64,000 nucleotides of DNA. It comes from Narthecium ossifragum (taxonomy: Eukaryota > Streptophyta > Magnoliopsida > Dioscoreales > Nartheciaceae). Under the pieces are notes generated by a model that was given only the letters and a program-made list of their open reading frames with translations, was not told where the DNA came from and ran no database searches. A program made the position numbers and the translations under genes. Position 1 is the stretch's first letter, and each line of letters opens with the position of its first letter. Positions 11,201-25,010 of the stretch are shown here, piece by piece. The stretch spans positions 2,309,001-2,373,000 of the forward strand of contig OY986968.1 in the NCBI GenBank assembly GCA_963920575.1, written 5' to 3'.

Positions 11201-14200
11201 TTGCATCCTGAAATTCCCTTAACAAGTATTCCATTTCCCTTGCAGGTGTATTCCCCACGTTTGGACACAGCTCCTCCAAGATGGGTTCACTTGGCTCATG
11301 GGCTGCTCCTTTTCTTGTACCAGGTTTGTTCGGGTGCATTAGGTTTGAGTGCTCTCTTATTCTGTGTACAATTGCATTTGTTGGGGCTTTCTGTTTCTGA
11401 CAACTAGGCCAACCACTACTAGTTGAAAGATGGACCATTGGGGAATTTATTAGCCAAAAAGATTTATGTTTATAGCCTAAAATCTCGGACATGAGATCAT
11501 TCAACATCTCATGTGTGATTTGACAGGATTAGCCCCTGTTGAGATTGCAACCTAAGAATATTTTCTAAAGTTGTTATAAAGAGTTGATCCACTCACAAGG
11601 CTACATGGACTTGCTGATAAGGAGGCTTGCTATCCACTACAAACCTCTTTGTCTCGTCTTTTTTCATGAAGTCTAGGTGGCTTTTTTTATGGTTATTAGT
11701 TAGTAAACTCATCAATTTACTAATAAACATAGAGGCCTTGGCCAACTGGTTTCTTGGTTTAATTTCTTCCTTAAAGCACCTTATGCCATCTTCAGAGTGA
11801 ATTTCAGGGTGTTTGTTATTGGGCTGGTCGACGTAAGGTAGGTGTCTGGTATAAAAAATTGTTCATTAGTTAGTTGTCTTTATTGTTTAGGTTTCTGACC
11901 CATGCTGAGGCTTTCATGATGATCTGAATAAATCCTCAATAAGATTTGGGCCTATGCTTTGGAACTGTGAAAAAAGGTTCATACTGGGTTATCTCTATTT
12001 AGTTATGGTGCTTAGATGACTGTTGGGATCCACCCCAAATAATATGCACAAGATTCCTTGACGAAATGGTTAACATTGCATTCATGAATGTCACAGTATA
12101 CTTTTTCCTTGTTTTTGTATTTTCCAGTAGTTTAGCCTTAAATCCTAGAGTTAGGGTCTCTAACTCCAACCATTTTCTCATCTACTGTCATAATTCCTTC
12201 TGGCTAGGACTTAAATCCCTGACCTCTTGACTAAAGAGGCTTCTACCCCACGCGAGGTGCTTAAGTGCTAACTAGTAGGTATTGGCGTAGTATACTCTTT
12301 CAATATGGATAATATTCTTTGGCTTAAATGTTTATGAGTCTGGTTTGACTTTGGACCTTAGAACCTTGCAGTTCAAGAACTATGATGTATGTATAGCTCA
12401 ATATGGTTCGGCATGACATAATGGTATTAACAGATTAAGTGGCGTATATCATGTTCATTGGTGCCATATGTTAGGAGATGATACGTTAAGGAGCATAATA
12501 ATAAACCTATGGAGAAGGTAAACAACAAAACACAATGAATAGTTCTCAAATAGGGAATTGTGAGCACTTATGTCAGGCACTATGGTGCCACTACCAAGGT
12601 TGTCAAAATCGCTTTTTTTTTACTAGGATCGGTGGAGGGTCCGCAAGATCGGATCGTAAGATCCTATATACTATACAATTTCCTTTACAAACATAGATGT
12701 ATAACCCATGGAAACATAATTTGAACTTGACATAACATACACACGAGAAATCAATAACTTCATGTAGTTATTTAGTTACTGTTAGGGTTAGGCATTGTTG
12801 TTAAAATCGCGTGTTCACGCGTGAAATCGTGTGATGTTACGAGATATGCTGATATGAGTGGTTCAGATCGCTCCAAAGATCGTTCCTTATTGAGATCGCA
12901 GAGTGATCGCGTTTAAAAACGTGAAATCGCTGGGATTGCGAACCAGCTCGTGGTGCTAAATAATTAATGATTCTGGGCCATATATTCGGTTTCGGTTATG
13001 GTTATAACAACTTCAAATTTAAAATTCTGTTAAAAATCTTTTTCTCATAAATCAGATTTGTTATAACAAATTCATGTATATCCAGTTATGCTGTTATAAA
13101 TGATAGACTTTACCTCATCCAAAAATCAATCTGAGGGTAATCTTTCTACAGTTATGTGTGTTCTATCGCCGGGTTGCCCACTAACTTAAGTCATTGTTTA
13201 TGTTCTTCTCTCTATTTAGGTACATCGCTTCTAAAATAAACAATGACTTAACTTAGGAAGTGTTTGGATGCCCTTGGATTCGACGAATGGGGTGGATTAG
13301 AGAATGTGCGGATTCCGGATCCGTTGTTTGGCTAGCAAGCTGGATCTGAAAAACGGAATCTGCATAGGGGCGGATTCCGCTTTCTGCATCCGCTCGAGCG
13401 GACGCCGTTTTCGGAATCCGCTCCCGCGGATACTGGATCCCGCGGATTCCGGATCCGCATCATCGCCAAGCACGCCCTTAGTGGGCGACCCGGCGATAGA
13501 ACCCGACCCGAACATATAACTGTAAAAGGATTACCCTCAGATTGATTTCGGCTGAGGTAGAGTCTATAATTTATAATGGCATAACTGGATATATATGAAT
13601 TTGTTATAACAAATCTGATTTATGAGAATCAAATCTTTAATAGAATTTTAAATTTGAAGTCGTTATAACCAGAATCGAAACCCAATATAGGACCCGGAAT
13701 CATTAATTATTTAACACCGTGAGCCGGTTCACGATCCCAATGATCTCATTAATATACCACCCATTAACCCAAATCCAAACCCATTAAATTAAGTTAGTGA
13801 GGTAGAATATGTATATATTAAAAAAGCTACCCTAACCTAGCCTATTCCATTCGAGTCTTCTCCCCCGGACCGCCACCCCTGCTCCTATCACCGACGATGG
13901 CATGAACTCCTCCCTCTCCCGCCCTCCTTTACTCCCTCTTCGCCTCCTCGGTTCTTCATCTTCACTGCTCCTCTTTTCTTCTCCTCTCCAGTTTGCTGGC
14001 ACAGCGACATGCACCGGTACATAGTGGCGGTACATACCCTACCGGTCGGAAACCCTACCGGTCGGAAACTGGGACGACACGTAAATTGGCAAGGAAATCC
14101 TTGCTTAGCCTCTTCTAAAAGTGTGTTATTCAGTAATGTTGAACTGTGTTTGGGTCCGTTTGCTCTACTTACTTTTGAATGGATGTATAGCTAGTTCTTT

Positions 14201-17200
14201 AATTATAATGTCATAAGAAATCTTGTAAAAAGCTCAAATAAATTAGTTTTTAAGGTTTTATTACTTGTCTATTTGGCATTGTCATATTACGTGCAAGGTC
14301 CTAAATCCATTGGTGTTACTAATGATGGTTTGAATAATTATTCCATAGCAATGCGTTTTCATGTTGGCGACACTTGACGTGCTGGCCATCCTTTGGCATG
14401 GTTTGTAACAATGAGTTTTGTAGCATGAAGGCATATCGAAATGTGGTTTTGTGGCGCTGATGATTGTGGAGGAGGAAGGAGAAGAAGGTGAGGGTGAGGC
14501 AATCACAGATGGGAGTAGGTGGATGTGATGGATCTTTGATGGTGAATAGATTTTTTGTTTTTTGTTTTTTTTTTTTTTTGGGGGGGGGGGGGGGGGGTGG
14601 TGGTGGTGGTGGTGGTGGGGGTTGTGTGTGTGGAGGGGAGGTAGTGGTGGATGGATCATTGGCATGCGATGAACTGAATCATCGATTGTGGCGGATCGTG
14701 AAGGCTTGTCGAATATCATTGGTGGGAGGAAGGGGCATTGATGTGCTAGTGGCACATGCTGTGTCAGTCTCTGGCTGGCATGATATGTGTCGGTCAACAC
14801 GGCAAGCTGACATTGGACACGAACACGAACTTCATGCCAGTAGCCCATAGCTTTTCTAAGCTGATTATCAGCACTGTTTTTGTCGATACTAGCATCGCAC
14901 CGGCACGATGTATTGATTCGTGTCAGGTTATACGCCGATCGACAAGACAATCACTAGGAATCTGGGATACAAGGGTTAGATTAGGGGTTTTGGATTTATT
15001 TTCTTTAGGAAACACTGCTAAGGCAGTATCACAAATACCTCTTGACAAGGCAATCACTGGGAATGTGGGATATAAGGGTTAGATTAGGGGCTTTGGTTTG
15101 AAACACTGCTAAAGCAGTATCGCAATTACCTCTCAAGGCTGTTTGGATGGCAGCATCGGGCTTAATCGCATCGCTTGATGTTGCATCGGGTGATATGACC
15201 AAATTGGTGTTATCACCCCATGCAACATCAAGCTGCAACAGGGGGTGGCCCCAAACTGGTATTTACATTTAATGCGCTGCATCATACTCCCGATGTAGGG
15301 GTGCCAAGCTTCGGATCAATAGACTAGCTGCATTCAGTGATGCATCAAACCAAACAGCCTCATGGATCATGTCTGTTTTCTGCTTTCCTGACATACTATG
15401 TGGCATTGTGTGGCACATACCGTGTTGCTCGACACAATAATCTTTGATCCACACTTTTGATGGCTTTCAAATTCCGACCTCCAAATTCACTTTTTATAAG
15501 TTTCTACTTCTCCTTGGAATGTGGGTATGGTATGTCTCCTGTAACCCTATAACTTCCAATTCATTGTTGAACCACTTAACTATGATCGTGCTAGCAGCGT
15601 TAACTACTTGTTAGGAAAGATTTTATTGTCCACGTTAAGATTGCAGAGATTTATCTGCTTTCCGGAAGCTTTTTATCATTGACTACTGTTTCTTTGTTCC
15701 TTTGTCAGAATTCAACCCTATCATTGCGCGTCTCTAGTTAATGGTTTTTGTTGAGGTATTTATTCTGTAAGTCGTGCTTTCTTGTCATTTTTCACTAATT
15801 GTTGGGTTCCTATGATAGACATTTGATGCTGTTGATGGAAAACAAGCAAGGCGTACCAATTCTTCAAGCCCGTTGGGAGAACTTTTTGATCATGGTTATT
15901 TTCTTTACTGGAACATACTTTTAAGTTAATGATGTGTGAATTAATTTGCTGATCCATAAAAACTCGCTATTGCAGGATGTGATGCTCTTGCATGTGCGGT
16001 ATGCTTCGCCTCTTGCCTTGTTTTACTAATTTATGTAACTGAAACCTAAGTTTATAAATTGATCCGATCACTATCAGTTTGAAGCATTGGCGTTTGGAAG
16101 CACTGCCATGTGTGGAAGAATTACTTTTTGGTATTGGGTAATTGCAGCTATCCCGTTTTATTGTGCGACATGGGAACAGTGAGTTTTCAACTTTATTGCT
16201 TTTTGCTGAAGTTAGGTAGAACTTGATGAGTGAAAAAACCGACATCGATGTGAAAATGGTCCTTCCTCGTGTACGACTTAAACAATTTTTCCATGTGGGG
16301 GTAGCTTTGAGTCAAACAGTAATGATTTCAATGTTTTTGGTTTGTTGGTGCTATGCAGTCCCCAGCCTCTTGCATTGCAGCTGGTGCTTTTATTGTTTCT
16401 GTATGCTGGTCAAATTGTTTTAGAAGCATATATAAACTTTTGCTTAACAAAAGTAAAGCTCTGTTGGGTCCTTTTACTGTTTTACACATATAAACCACGT
16501 CATTAAGCTAAACTATTATCATGGATCATATGAAACTTCCTCTGTGACTAATGTTGCCCAGCATGTAACAAGTGCATGCTTTGTTTCTTTGTCCATTTTC
16601 CTCTTTTGAGCAATTTTTTATTATTAGTTCTGTCGATTTAACTGTCACAATTACTGGTCTCTATGTAAATGCTACATATAGTGCAGCCTTCTATTCTTGC
16701 ACCTTAAAGCTTACCATGTTTGGTATGGTTTTTAATTTTTTAAAAGTTTTTAGTGCATTATAGATCTGATAGTTAACACTTTATCCTAATTGTGCAGCTT
16801 TTTCACCAATACTTTGATTCTTCCTATTGTAAATGGACCCACTGAAGGTCTCATGATGATCTATGTCAGCCATATCCTGACATTTTTTTTGGGTATGTGG
16901 CTTCACCACCTATTTACCTGTATGTACAGCTTTCGTAAATTAAGATAAATTGATTTAGTCTACTAGTTGATTGAGAAATGCTGCATGACTCTGTTATCGA
17001 TTAGTGATGTCATTATTATTCTTTTTTCTGTTAGGGGCTGAATGGTGGGCTCAGGATTTTAGGAAATCCATACCCATTTTGAGTTGGGTGCCCTACCTTC
17101 CTGGTAAGCTGTGCACTTTGATTATCTTTTAACATGTCACACCTGAGAAAAGGCTATGCAATTTTTTAGTTGTCCTTCACCACTGATTTCCTTAGCTGTC

Positions 17201-20045
17201 GAATATGAATGCTGCGAGAGTGAACTCTTTGCTTATCCACTCAAGTCATGATTTAGAAGCTTCCTCTGCAAACCCAGCTCAGCTTTTGTCGGATCACTAA
17301 TATCCCAAAAACTAGGTGGCTTTCACTTTTTAAGATGCTGCCCTAAGCTGCTATTATGATTTTCGCATACAAACCACACCATATTCGTTCCTACTTGGCT
17401 GAATGTGTTATCCTGTTATAGCAGCTTTTCCCTCCAATAGAACATGGAAAGAAAGAAAGCTGGACTATAAAACATTAAACTCATGGTTAATCTGATTTTC
17501 TTTTTCAACGTAAACCAGCTTAGTCATTGTTCAAGATGAGGACAGTTTCACATCTTTTGCATACCATCTTTGACCTTAACCTCCAGGATTTTGATCTTTA
17601 TATATCAAATCTTTTGTTTAGTTCTTTGCTAGAGGGGTGGATATATATGTTGCTTGAATCATGAGTATAATTATTTCTTGCAGTTGACTGATTCTTTTTT
17701 TCCTTTGATGATACTAGAAATTCCAGTCTATGCTGTTGTATTTTCTGCAGTGGTTGTCTTCGGTGTACTTCCTACTATTGGATCCAAGTAAGCTCCTGTT
17801 GATGTTTTTAAGCTGCTTTCTCAATCCCGACATCTTTTTCTCAATGTCAGTAGAGTACTTCTGGCCTTTTTTTTTAATTTTCTTTTGCTGACATTAGTAA
17901 AGGCTGCATATTTTTTTAATTATTTTAGTTCTTCACTATGCTACTTAGCTATGGAGTTATGGAGGTTACCAATAGTAAGGTCATTGTAATGATATTATAT
18001 TTGTTAGCTATGCTTTTTATTCGGGATAAATAAATAAACTAGATTAATTATATGCTTTTGCTAGTATATTTCAGTTGTATTATTAAAATAGTTTTTGACT
18101 CTTAACATGATGGACTATTAGCTTATAACTATTGTTATTGTCAAGCTTTTGATGTTTGCTTTTTGTTGGGCCATGTTAGTTCATAAGGAACAACTTTTTG
18201 AGTGTTCAATGCAGCGCATTTTGGAGCATTAATTTGTCAATAAAATGACTGATGGACCCCTATATCTAACAAGATGTCAAGGGTAATTTGGTCGTTATAT
18301 TAGTATATTGAACATGAATTGATTTTAGATGCATGATGTTACAATAAACAAGTTGAGAGGAGGTGATTTCTCCTTATAATTTCAGAGTGCTACTAGGCAG
18401 ACTCCTATGGATGTATTTTCATGCAACATCAACAGTCAAGTTCAAGGTTGAATAGATTTCAGTTTGTTTTTGGTACTTGTAGTGTGCTTAGCTCCATAAG
18501 CACGACAAGAAATGATTGCTGGAGGCTGCTGGAGTGCATATTAACTAAACCATGAATTTCACAAAGCTAGTCACACTTTGGGGCTAGGTTCACATATTGA
18601 AGGCCATCTAGAAGACAGGTATCTGAACTCATTGGATGCATTTTGGGCTACATTTTGTATGTTTGTGGCCTTATAGATGTCTGGTTGCAGCAGCATACTT
18701 AATCTGTTGTAACAAAAATAATTGAACCTGCAAAAAAAAGAGAGAGTTGACCCATTGCAAAAAAAGAGAGTAATTCGATGCCTGGATACCTTATGCTTAA
18801 GTTTGTTCTTACTTTTAATTGTGCAACATTCTTGGTTTTCACTCTGATTGACTCAAGTCACGCGTCTGGCGGCCACCTATCTTCACCAAATAGATTTTTT
18901 TTTGCAACAGACACCAAGCCCCCCTTGGAAACTTGAAAATCGTGCTGTTTTTGCACAAAATGAGTTGGCAAATCATATGAGCGGAAGAGGGGGCGACTTG
19001 TTACACTTATCACTAAAATATCGCCCCACTCAACAATTGACATGTGAGGAAAAATCCTATTAAGTATGCTGGCGTCGCTCGAAGTGTCAATCAAGATGTG
19101 GTATGGGTACGCGGTATGATACTTTAAGTATGACTCATTGGATTAGAAAACAGCCTAAGCATGATGGCGTCGCTCGAAGTGTCAATCAAGATGTAATCCA
19201 ATTGTGCTGCTGCCCAATGTTACCATGGTTGTAGGTCGATTTGGTATGTGGTATGGGTACGCGGTATGATACTTTTTCTGTTATGATGTACGATGATGGC
19301 GCCAAGAGACCCCCATGTAGAGTCTGCACACCGCCGCCGTGCACCCACACGTCGCTTGTGCTCTGCCCCTACGTTGTCTGCACGTCGTCTGCGCACCGCC
19401 TGTAAACTCCGCCTGGCAGCCCGACCGCCTCTTGACCAGCCCTACTTCTTCCTTGTGATTACAAGCACACACGAATATGGGTAAAGGGATGAGATCCTGA
19501 CTTGACCCGGTCCACCGTGCCATCCTCTTGCCTTGCCGTGCCATCTTCAAAGTCGTGCACTCCGTGTCATGACTCTTTTGGCGTGCTATTTTGAGGCCAC
19601 CAAGCTTCCCATGACTCATGGCACCGACCCCAAGTCATGGTCTTGGCCCTTGGCCGTGCCATCTCCGGATGACTCGAGCCAAGTCTGTGTCAGGGGCTCA
19701 CAACCCTGACAGTGGTTACCCGTGCCAGGGCTCACATTAATGAGGTGCATTTAATGTGCCTCATTAAATGCAAGTCCTCCATTCTCTCTCCAGGTGTTCT
19801 CTCTCTCACCCTTGTCCATATTAAATGCACCCCCTTTATTCTCTCCCTCCCCCTCTCATGTCTCTCTTTCTCTCTCTATCGCCTCTCTTTCGTTCTCTCT
19901 CTACCGTCCCTCTCTATTCCTCTCTCCCCTATCTCCCTCTCACACATTCCTCTCTCTATCTCTCTCTACGGTCTCTCCTCTCTACTGTCTCTCTCTCCCT
20001 CTCCCTGTAGCTATGAGTATTCCAATCTTATATCGAAAGATTTCT

Positions 20046-20086
<41 letters not shown>

Positions 20087-23000
20087 TAGTGGGGTCCCCT
20101 GCCACTTGGCAGGGTAACCACCATCTCCCCTCATAACTCCCCACTAACCCCTCCTAACTCCCCCCTCCCCCCTCCCCCACTATTACCCCTCCACATCAGC
20201 AGCCATATAGGATATATCTGCCATGTAGGACGCCAGCTAGGACAAACAAAAGATGCACTTCTTAACCATCCTGCTATATTATATATATATATGGATTCCA
20301 TTGAGCAACATACAGATTCCTTTCTAATAACTATGGATTCGTTTTCTAAAAGTAGGATTCTTGTAACAAGTTGAGATTTTTACCTCACCTGTAATGTTGA
20401 ATTATTGTCTTGCAACCCTTTTATTTTTAATCAAGTTATTGCCTTCCGTCGTTTGCTTGACTGCACCCTCCAAAGGAACAAAAAAGGTAAGTGCTTGTAC
20501 ATCAGGAAGGGATTTAGGGATATCAATATAGAATTACAAACGTAAAAGAGGAATCCGAAGGCATAAAAAAAGAATCCTATGAACAAAGACATGAGGAAGA
20601 AAAATGAATTCCAGCCTAATAACACCATACCACCAATATAAGAGAGGTGTATGTACTTATACCAAGGGATAGGTTGGTTACTTGTGAGCATAGAATACCC
20701 ACATGTAAGGAAGGAATCATGATAATTGTGAGCATAGAATACCCACATATAAGGAAGGAATCATGATATATAAATTGAGATTTCAGACTTATGAAGATGG
20801 ACTCCAGCCAAATAAGATGGTAATATTTGCATCCCCCGTCTTCAAATAGGAATATGTATGTAGATTAATGAAATTCGGATGTATATTGATGGAATATATC
20901 GTAAATTGGAATACTCGTAATTAGAGGAAGAGCGAGATGGTAGAAAGAGAGATGCAGTAGAGAGATAGGCTGTAGAGAGAGAGGAATGTGTGAGAGGGAG
21001 ATGGGGGGAGAGTCGAAGAGAGAGGGGCAGTAGAGAGAAAAAGTTAGAGAGAGGCGGTAGAGAGAGAGAGAGACGTGAGAGAATCAATGGCTGCATTTAA
21101 TGAGGTCGGGGGAGAGAGAGGTCACCTGGAGAGAATAAATGGGTTACATTTAATGAGACCAAGGGGAGAGAGTGGGGAATGAGAGAGATAAGGCACCCAT
21201 GCAGTGAGAGAAGATGGTAGTGGGTGGGCATTGAACGTGGATAGTTTGGTATTAAATTTGTTGTTTTGGCCTAACTTGTAAACAAAATGCAAAAGAGACC
21301 GAATGTATAAAATCAAGAAGGAACTAGATTTATTATGTAAATAAATAAATAAATAAGATTAGGTTTTATGAGTCACAATCTGACTCATATATTTTCTCAC
21401 ACGTGACAGCTGAGTCATAAAAAGGAGAGCGGGACACGTGACAGCTGAGTCATAGAGAAGGGAGGAGAGAGGGGGCAGTAGGAGTGGGTGATTAGGGGTA
21501 GTGGGGATGGATAGTTATCCGTGCTAGGTGGCACAGGGCCCACCTAGTATATATATATATATTATTCCTATATATATTGTGTATATAGACATGTGTGTAT
21601 ATATTCATGTGTGTATGGTACATTATGTATATCTATCTTATAAAATAACGTATATGGCGAAGCTCATGAGTCATAACACATCTCTTATTTAATTAGTTTC
21701 AGGTGGCACGGGTGGTTAGGAGAGAGAGGGGAGTGGTGGGGGTGGTGGTTACCCGTGCTATGTGGCATGGGGGGCCCACCTAGTATATTATATGAGAGGG
21801 GAAGAGAGATGAGGTAGGGAGGGAGCTGACGTGTGAGCTCCCTAGTGGCCGGTAAAAAGCTATTGCCACTATCTCTAACTCTCTACTCACTATATATATA
21901 TATATATATATATCTATTATATAAGGAAGAGTGGTTTTTGAAATGTCTCAACTATAAAACATAAAGAGTGGTCAGGATTTATCTCCAAACACATCCAACG
22001 GTCCAGATCTTATCATTAGCTTTGAGATTTACAACCAAATTTTAGTTCCCGTCCAAAATTCCCGCCCAATCTCATCCACCCACATATTCAGCTGACCTGA
22101 GAGAGAGAGAGAGGAGTCCCATCCCTCTCCCCAGTCCCCCTCTCCCTCTCCCTCTCCCTCTCCCCCTCACCCATCCCCTCTCTACTACACACTCCAGCCA
22201 TCACATCCCTCGAGCCGTCCGCCGCCTCTCCACTCGAGCGGCCACCACTGCCTCTGCCTCCCCTCCCCCTGCGATGCCCTCCCTCTCCACCCCTCCGTTT
22301 CTGCCCTCTTCTCCGACCTCCGCTCTTCCGGGGTTCCCGTCCTCCCTGGCCCTCTCCCCCGTTGAGCTCGCCCGTACCGAGGCCGAGCTCGGACTCAACC
22401 CCCCCGACCTCCGCGCCGTCCTCTCCCTCGGAGTCCCCTCATCCCCCGGCTTCCCTGACTAGCACAACCCCTCCCACCTCCGCGCCAGCCTCCAATCCCC
22501 TCTCGCGGCCGCCTCACTCCACCTCTTCCGCCGCCCCCACAACACCTCCAGCGAAAGGTCCCTCCGAGCCGCCAGTGCCGTGCTCCGCCACGCGCCCCCG
22601 CTGATCCCCCTCTTCGACGACTGCTACCTCCCAGCTCACCCCCTCCTCGCCGGAAACCATGTCTGGGATCCAATGCTGCGCTCTGGACCTCGCCGACTTC
22701 TTCCGTCGCGAGATCGCCTCCGCTGTCTCGGGCTCCTCATTCGGATCCCAATCCTCGCTTCGCCGCCTCTGATCAGCCAGCGCCGCCGATGAGTTCCCCC
22801 CACTACCTCCCCCGCCTCCGTCCCGGCGCAGCCTCGAATCCGTTACCGTTCACAGCCTCCAAACCCACATCCAGCGGCACGATCTACATCTTCAGCAAGG
22901 TCCACACCGGTATCGTCTGGCGTTTCCATCGACCTATCTCCCCTCGACGCTGACCTCCAAACCCACATCCGGCAGCGCGATCTAGACCAACCACATTCCT

Positions 23001-24966
23001 CTGACTCCGGCAACGAAGCTCACACCCAGACAAAGCTTCCTCGGGTTCCAGCCGACACCTTCCTTGATTCCGACGGCTTCAAATCCCGAACGACGCTCCC
23101 CCCAGCTCGCCTCTTCGTCGTCTCGACCATCGCGGTTGTGGACACCCCAAATCGCTTGGATCTGGATCATGGAACGGCTTTTTCGGATCTGATACGGCGG
23201 AGGCAGTCCTTTCCTCGACGCTCGACGCCCGCCATCGGCCCTCTCCCCACGCCGACCTAGCAGTTTTTTTCCATTAATTTATTGATTTTCTATTGAATCT
23301 AGCATTTTTTAATGTATGTGTTCTTTAAAAGAATTTATTTAACATTTTATTTTTTGGACAANNNNNNNNNNNNNNNNNNNNNNNNNNNNNNNNNNNNNNN
23401 NNNNNNNNNNNNNNNNNNNNNNNNNNNNNNNNNNNNNNNNNNNNNNNNNNNNNNNNNNNNNNNNNNNNNNNNNNNNNNNNNNNNNNNNNNNNNNNNNNNN
23501 NNNNNNNNNNNNNNNNNNNNNNNNNNNNNNNNNNNNNNNNNNNNNNNNNNNNNNNNNNNNNTCTCTCTCCATCCCATGAAGCTCTAGGCTCGTCCCACGA
23601 GTACCGGGCATAGTCGAAGGAGACTCGCCCGGCGGCTAGGGTGAACAGGATCTCCACTCCTTCATCGGCTTCTCAGCCGTTTCCTCCTCCACTCCTCTCT
23701 CGATCTCTCTCGTCGTTTCGACTACGAGAACAGGATCCACGGCGGTGATCTCGTCCGCATCATCCACCTCGTCCTCTTCGTGAGCTTTGAGCACGGGGAT
23801 GACGACATAGGAGGGGAGAAACCCTAAGTTCCGGGGCTCGACCTCGATCTCGATCTCGCTAGGCACTACGTGAGCGGCCACATTGGAGGACGAGGGGTTT
23901 GGGACGGGGTTCCTGAACCGGTCGACGTCGTCTTGGTGGAAGAGGGACCAGAGGGTGCTGTGTCCCCAGACGTCGCACGACCTACGCTAGGGCTCGAACG
24001 CCGCCGCTAGGCATGAACCAGGGAACCCGTCGTCTCGGCCGCAAGAGAAAGACTTGCAACGTCGGAGCTCTGGGCCAGCGGAGGCGGCCCCGGCGGAGGA
24101 GGAAGAACCCTTTGAAAAGATGGATTTGAGGGCCGCCGCAGCGGCGGAGGAGGAAGCGGACTTACGGGGGGGCGATGGACGACTGGGGTTCGAGACCGGC
24201 AAGCCTCCTGGTTCCCCTGCTCCGGTTGCCCCTCCTCCGCCGTCTCCTCCCCCGCCACCTCTCCTTACTACACCCCCCTCCCTTGCTCCTCTCTATGCTC
24301 CCAGTTCCCCAACCCCTCCTCCGCCGCACCCCCCTCCTCCTCCTCCCTCTTCAACCTCACCAACGGCGGCGCCACCCCCTTCGCCGCCGCATCCCAGGAC
24401 ACCATCTCCCTCGCCAACGACAACATCCCCAACTTCGCCTTCGGGTGCCTCCGGTCCGTCTCCGGCGCCACCTCATCCCCACCTTCCCAAGGCCTCCTCG
24501 GCCTAGGCCGCGGCCCCACCTCCCTGATGTCCCAATCCCAGTCCCTCTACTCCTCCACCTTCTCCTATTGCCTCCCCAACTTTCGGTCCATGAACTTCTC
24601 CGGTTCCCTCCGATTGGGTCCCGTCGGCCAGCCCAAGCGCATCAAGACGACGCCATTGCTGGAAGGAGGTCCTTCTACTTCGTCAACATGACCAAGGTGT
24701 TGGCCTAGCTGTGGGTGGTGGTGGTGCAGTAGAGTGCAATATAACTTAGTTTAAGTGGAAGGTGTTTTGTGAGATGGTATTGTGTTTTAATCTCAACCCT
24801 TGATTTCAAAGGCTGAGATTTAGTGTCAAAATTTGTGTTAAATTTGGTGTCTGTTGAACCAGCCCCATATACCCCTGTATGTATGTATGTATGTATGTAT
24901 GTATGAGTGAGTGAGTGAGTGAGTGAGTGAGGGAGCGAGCGAGCGAGCGAGCAAGAGTGCAAGAGT

Positions 24967-25010
<44 letters not shown>

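Larger units (their letters stand above)
21913..24710 (+). mobile_element. Helitron-like element carrying gene fragments (3' end not found)
   Basis: A TA run ends in A at 21912 and is followed by TCTATTATATAAGGAAGAGT, which matches the usual plant Helitron 5' start (TC then TATTATATAA). From 22.1 to 24.7 kb the DNA is GC-rich and contains pieces of at least three unrelated genes in both orientations, unlike the AT-rich intron around it. No matching 3' hairpin plus CTRR was found before 27.4 kb; it may be lost in the N gap. An alternative is a Mutator-like carrier, because the 19.2 and 25.7 kb repeats are inverted around this block. Confidence 0.5.

Noticed and set aside
14464..14850. Glycine-rich ORF over the poly(G) run
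   Set aside because: The frame is open only because G and TGG runs have no stops; it lies in an AAPT intron.
23312..23657. ORFs crossing the first N run
   Set aside because: They are produced by translating N; the gap length is arbitrary.
24054..24506. Long Pro-rich ORFs in several frames
   Set aside because: Most are shadows of CCT/CCG repeats; only the frame with [11 protein letters not shown] and FSYCLP blocks matches a protein family.
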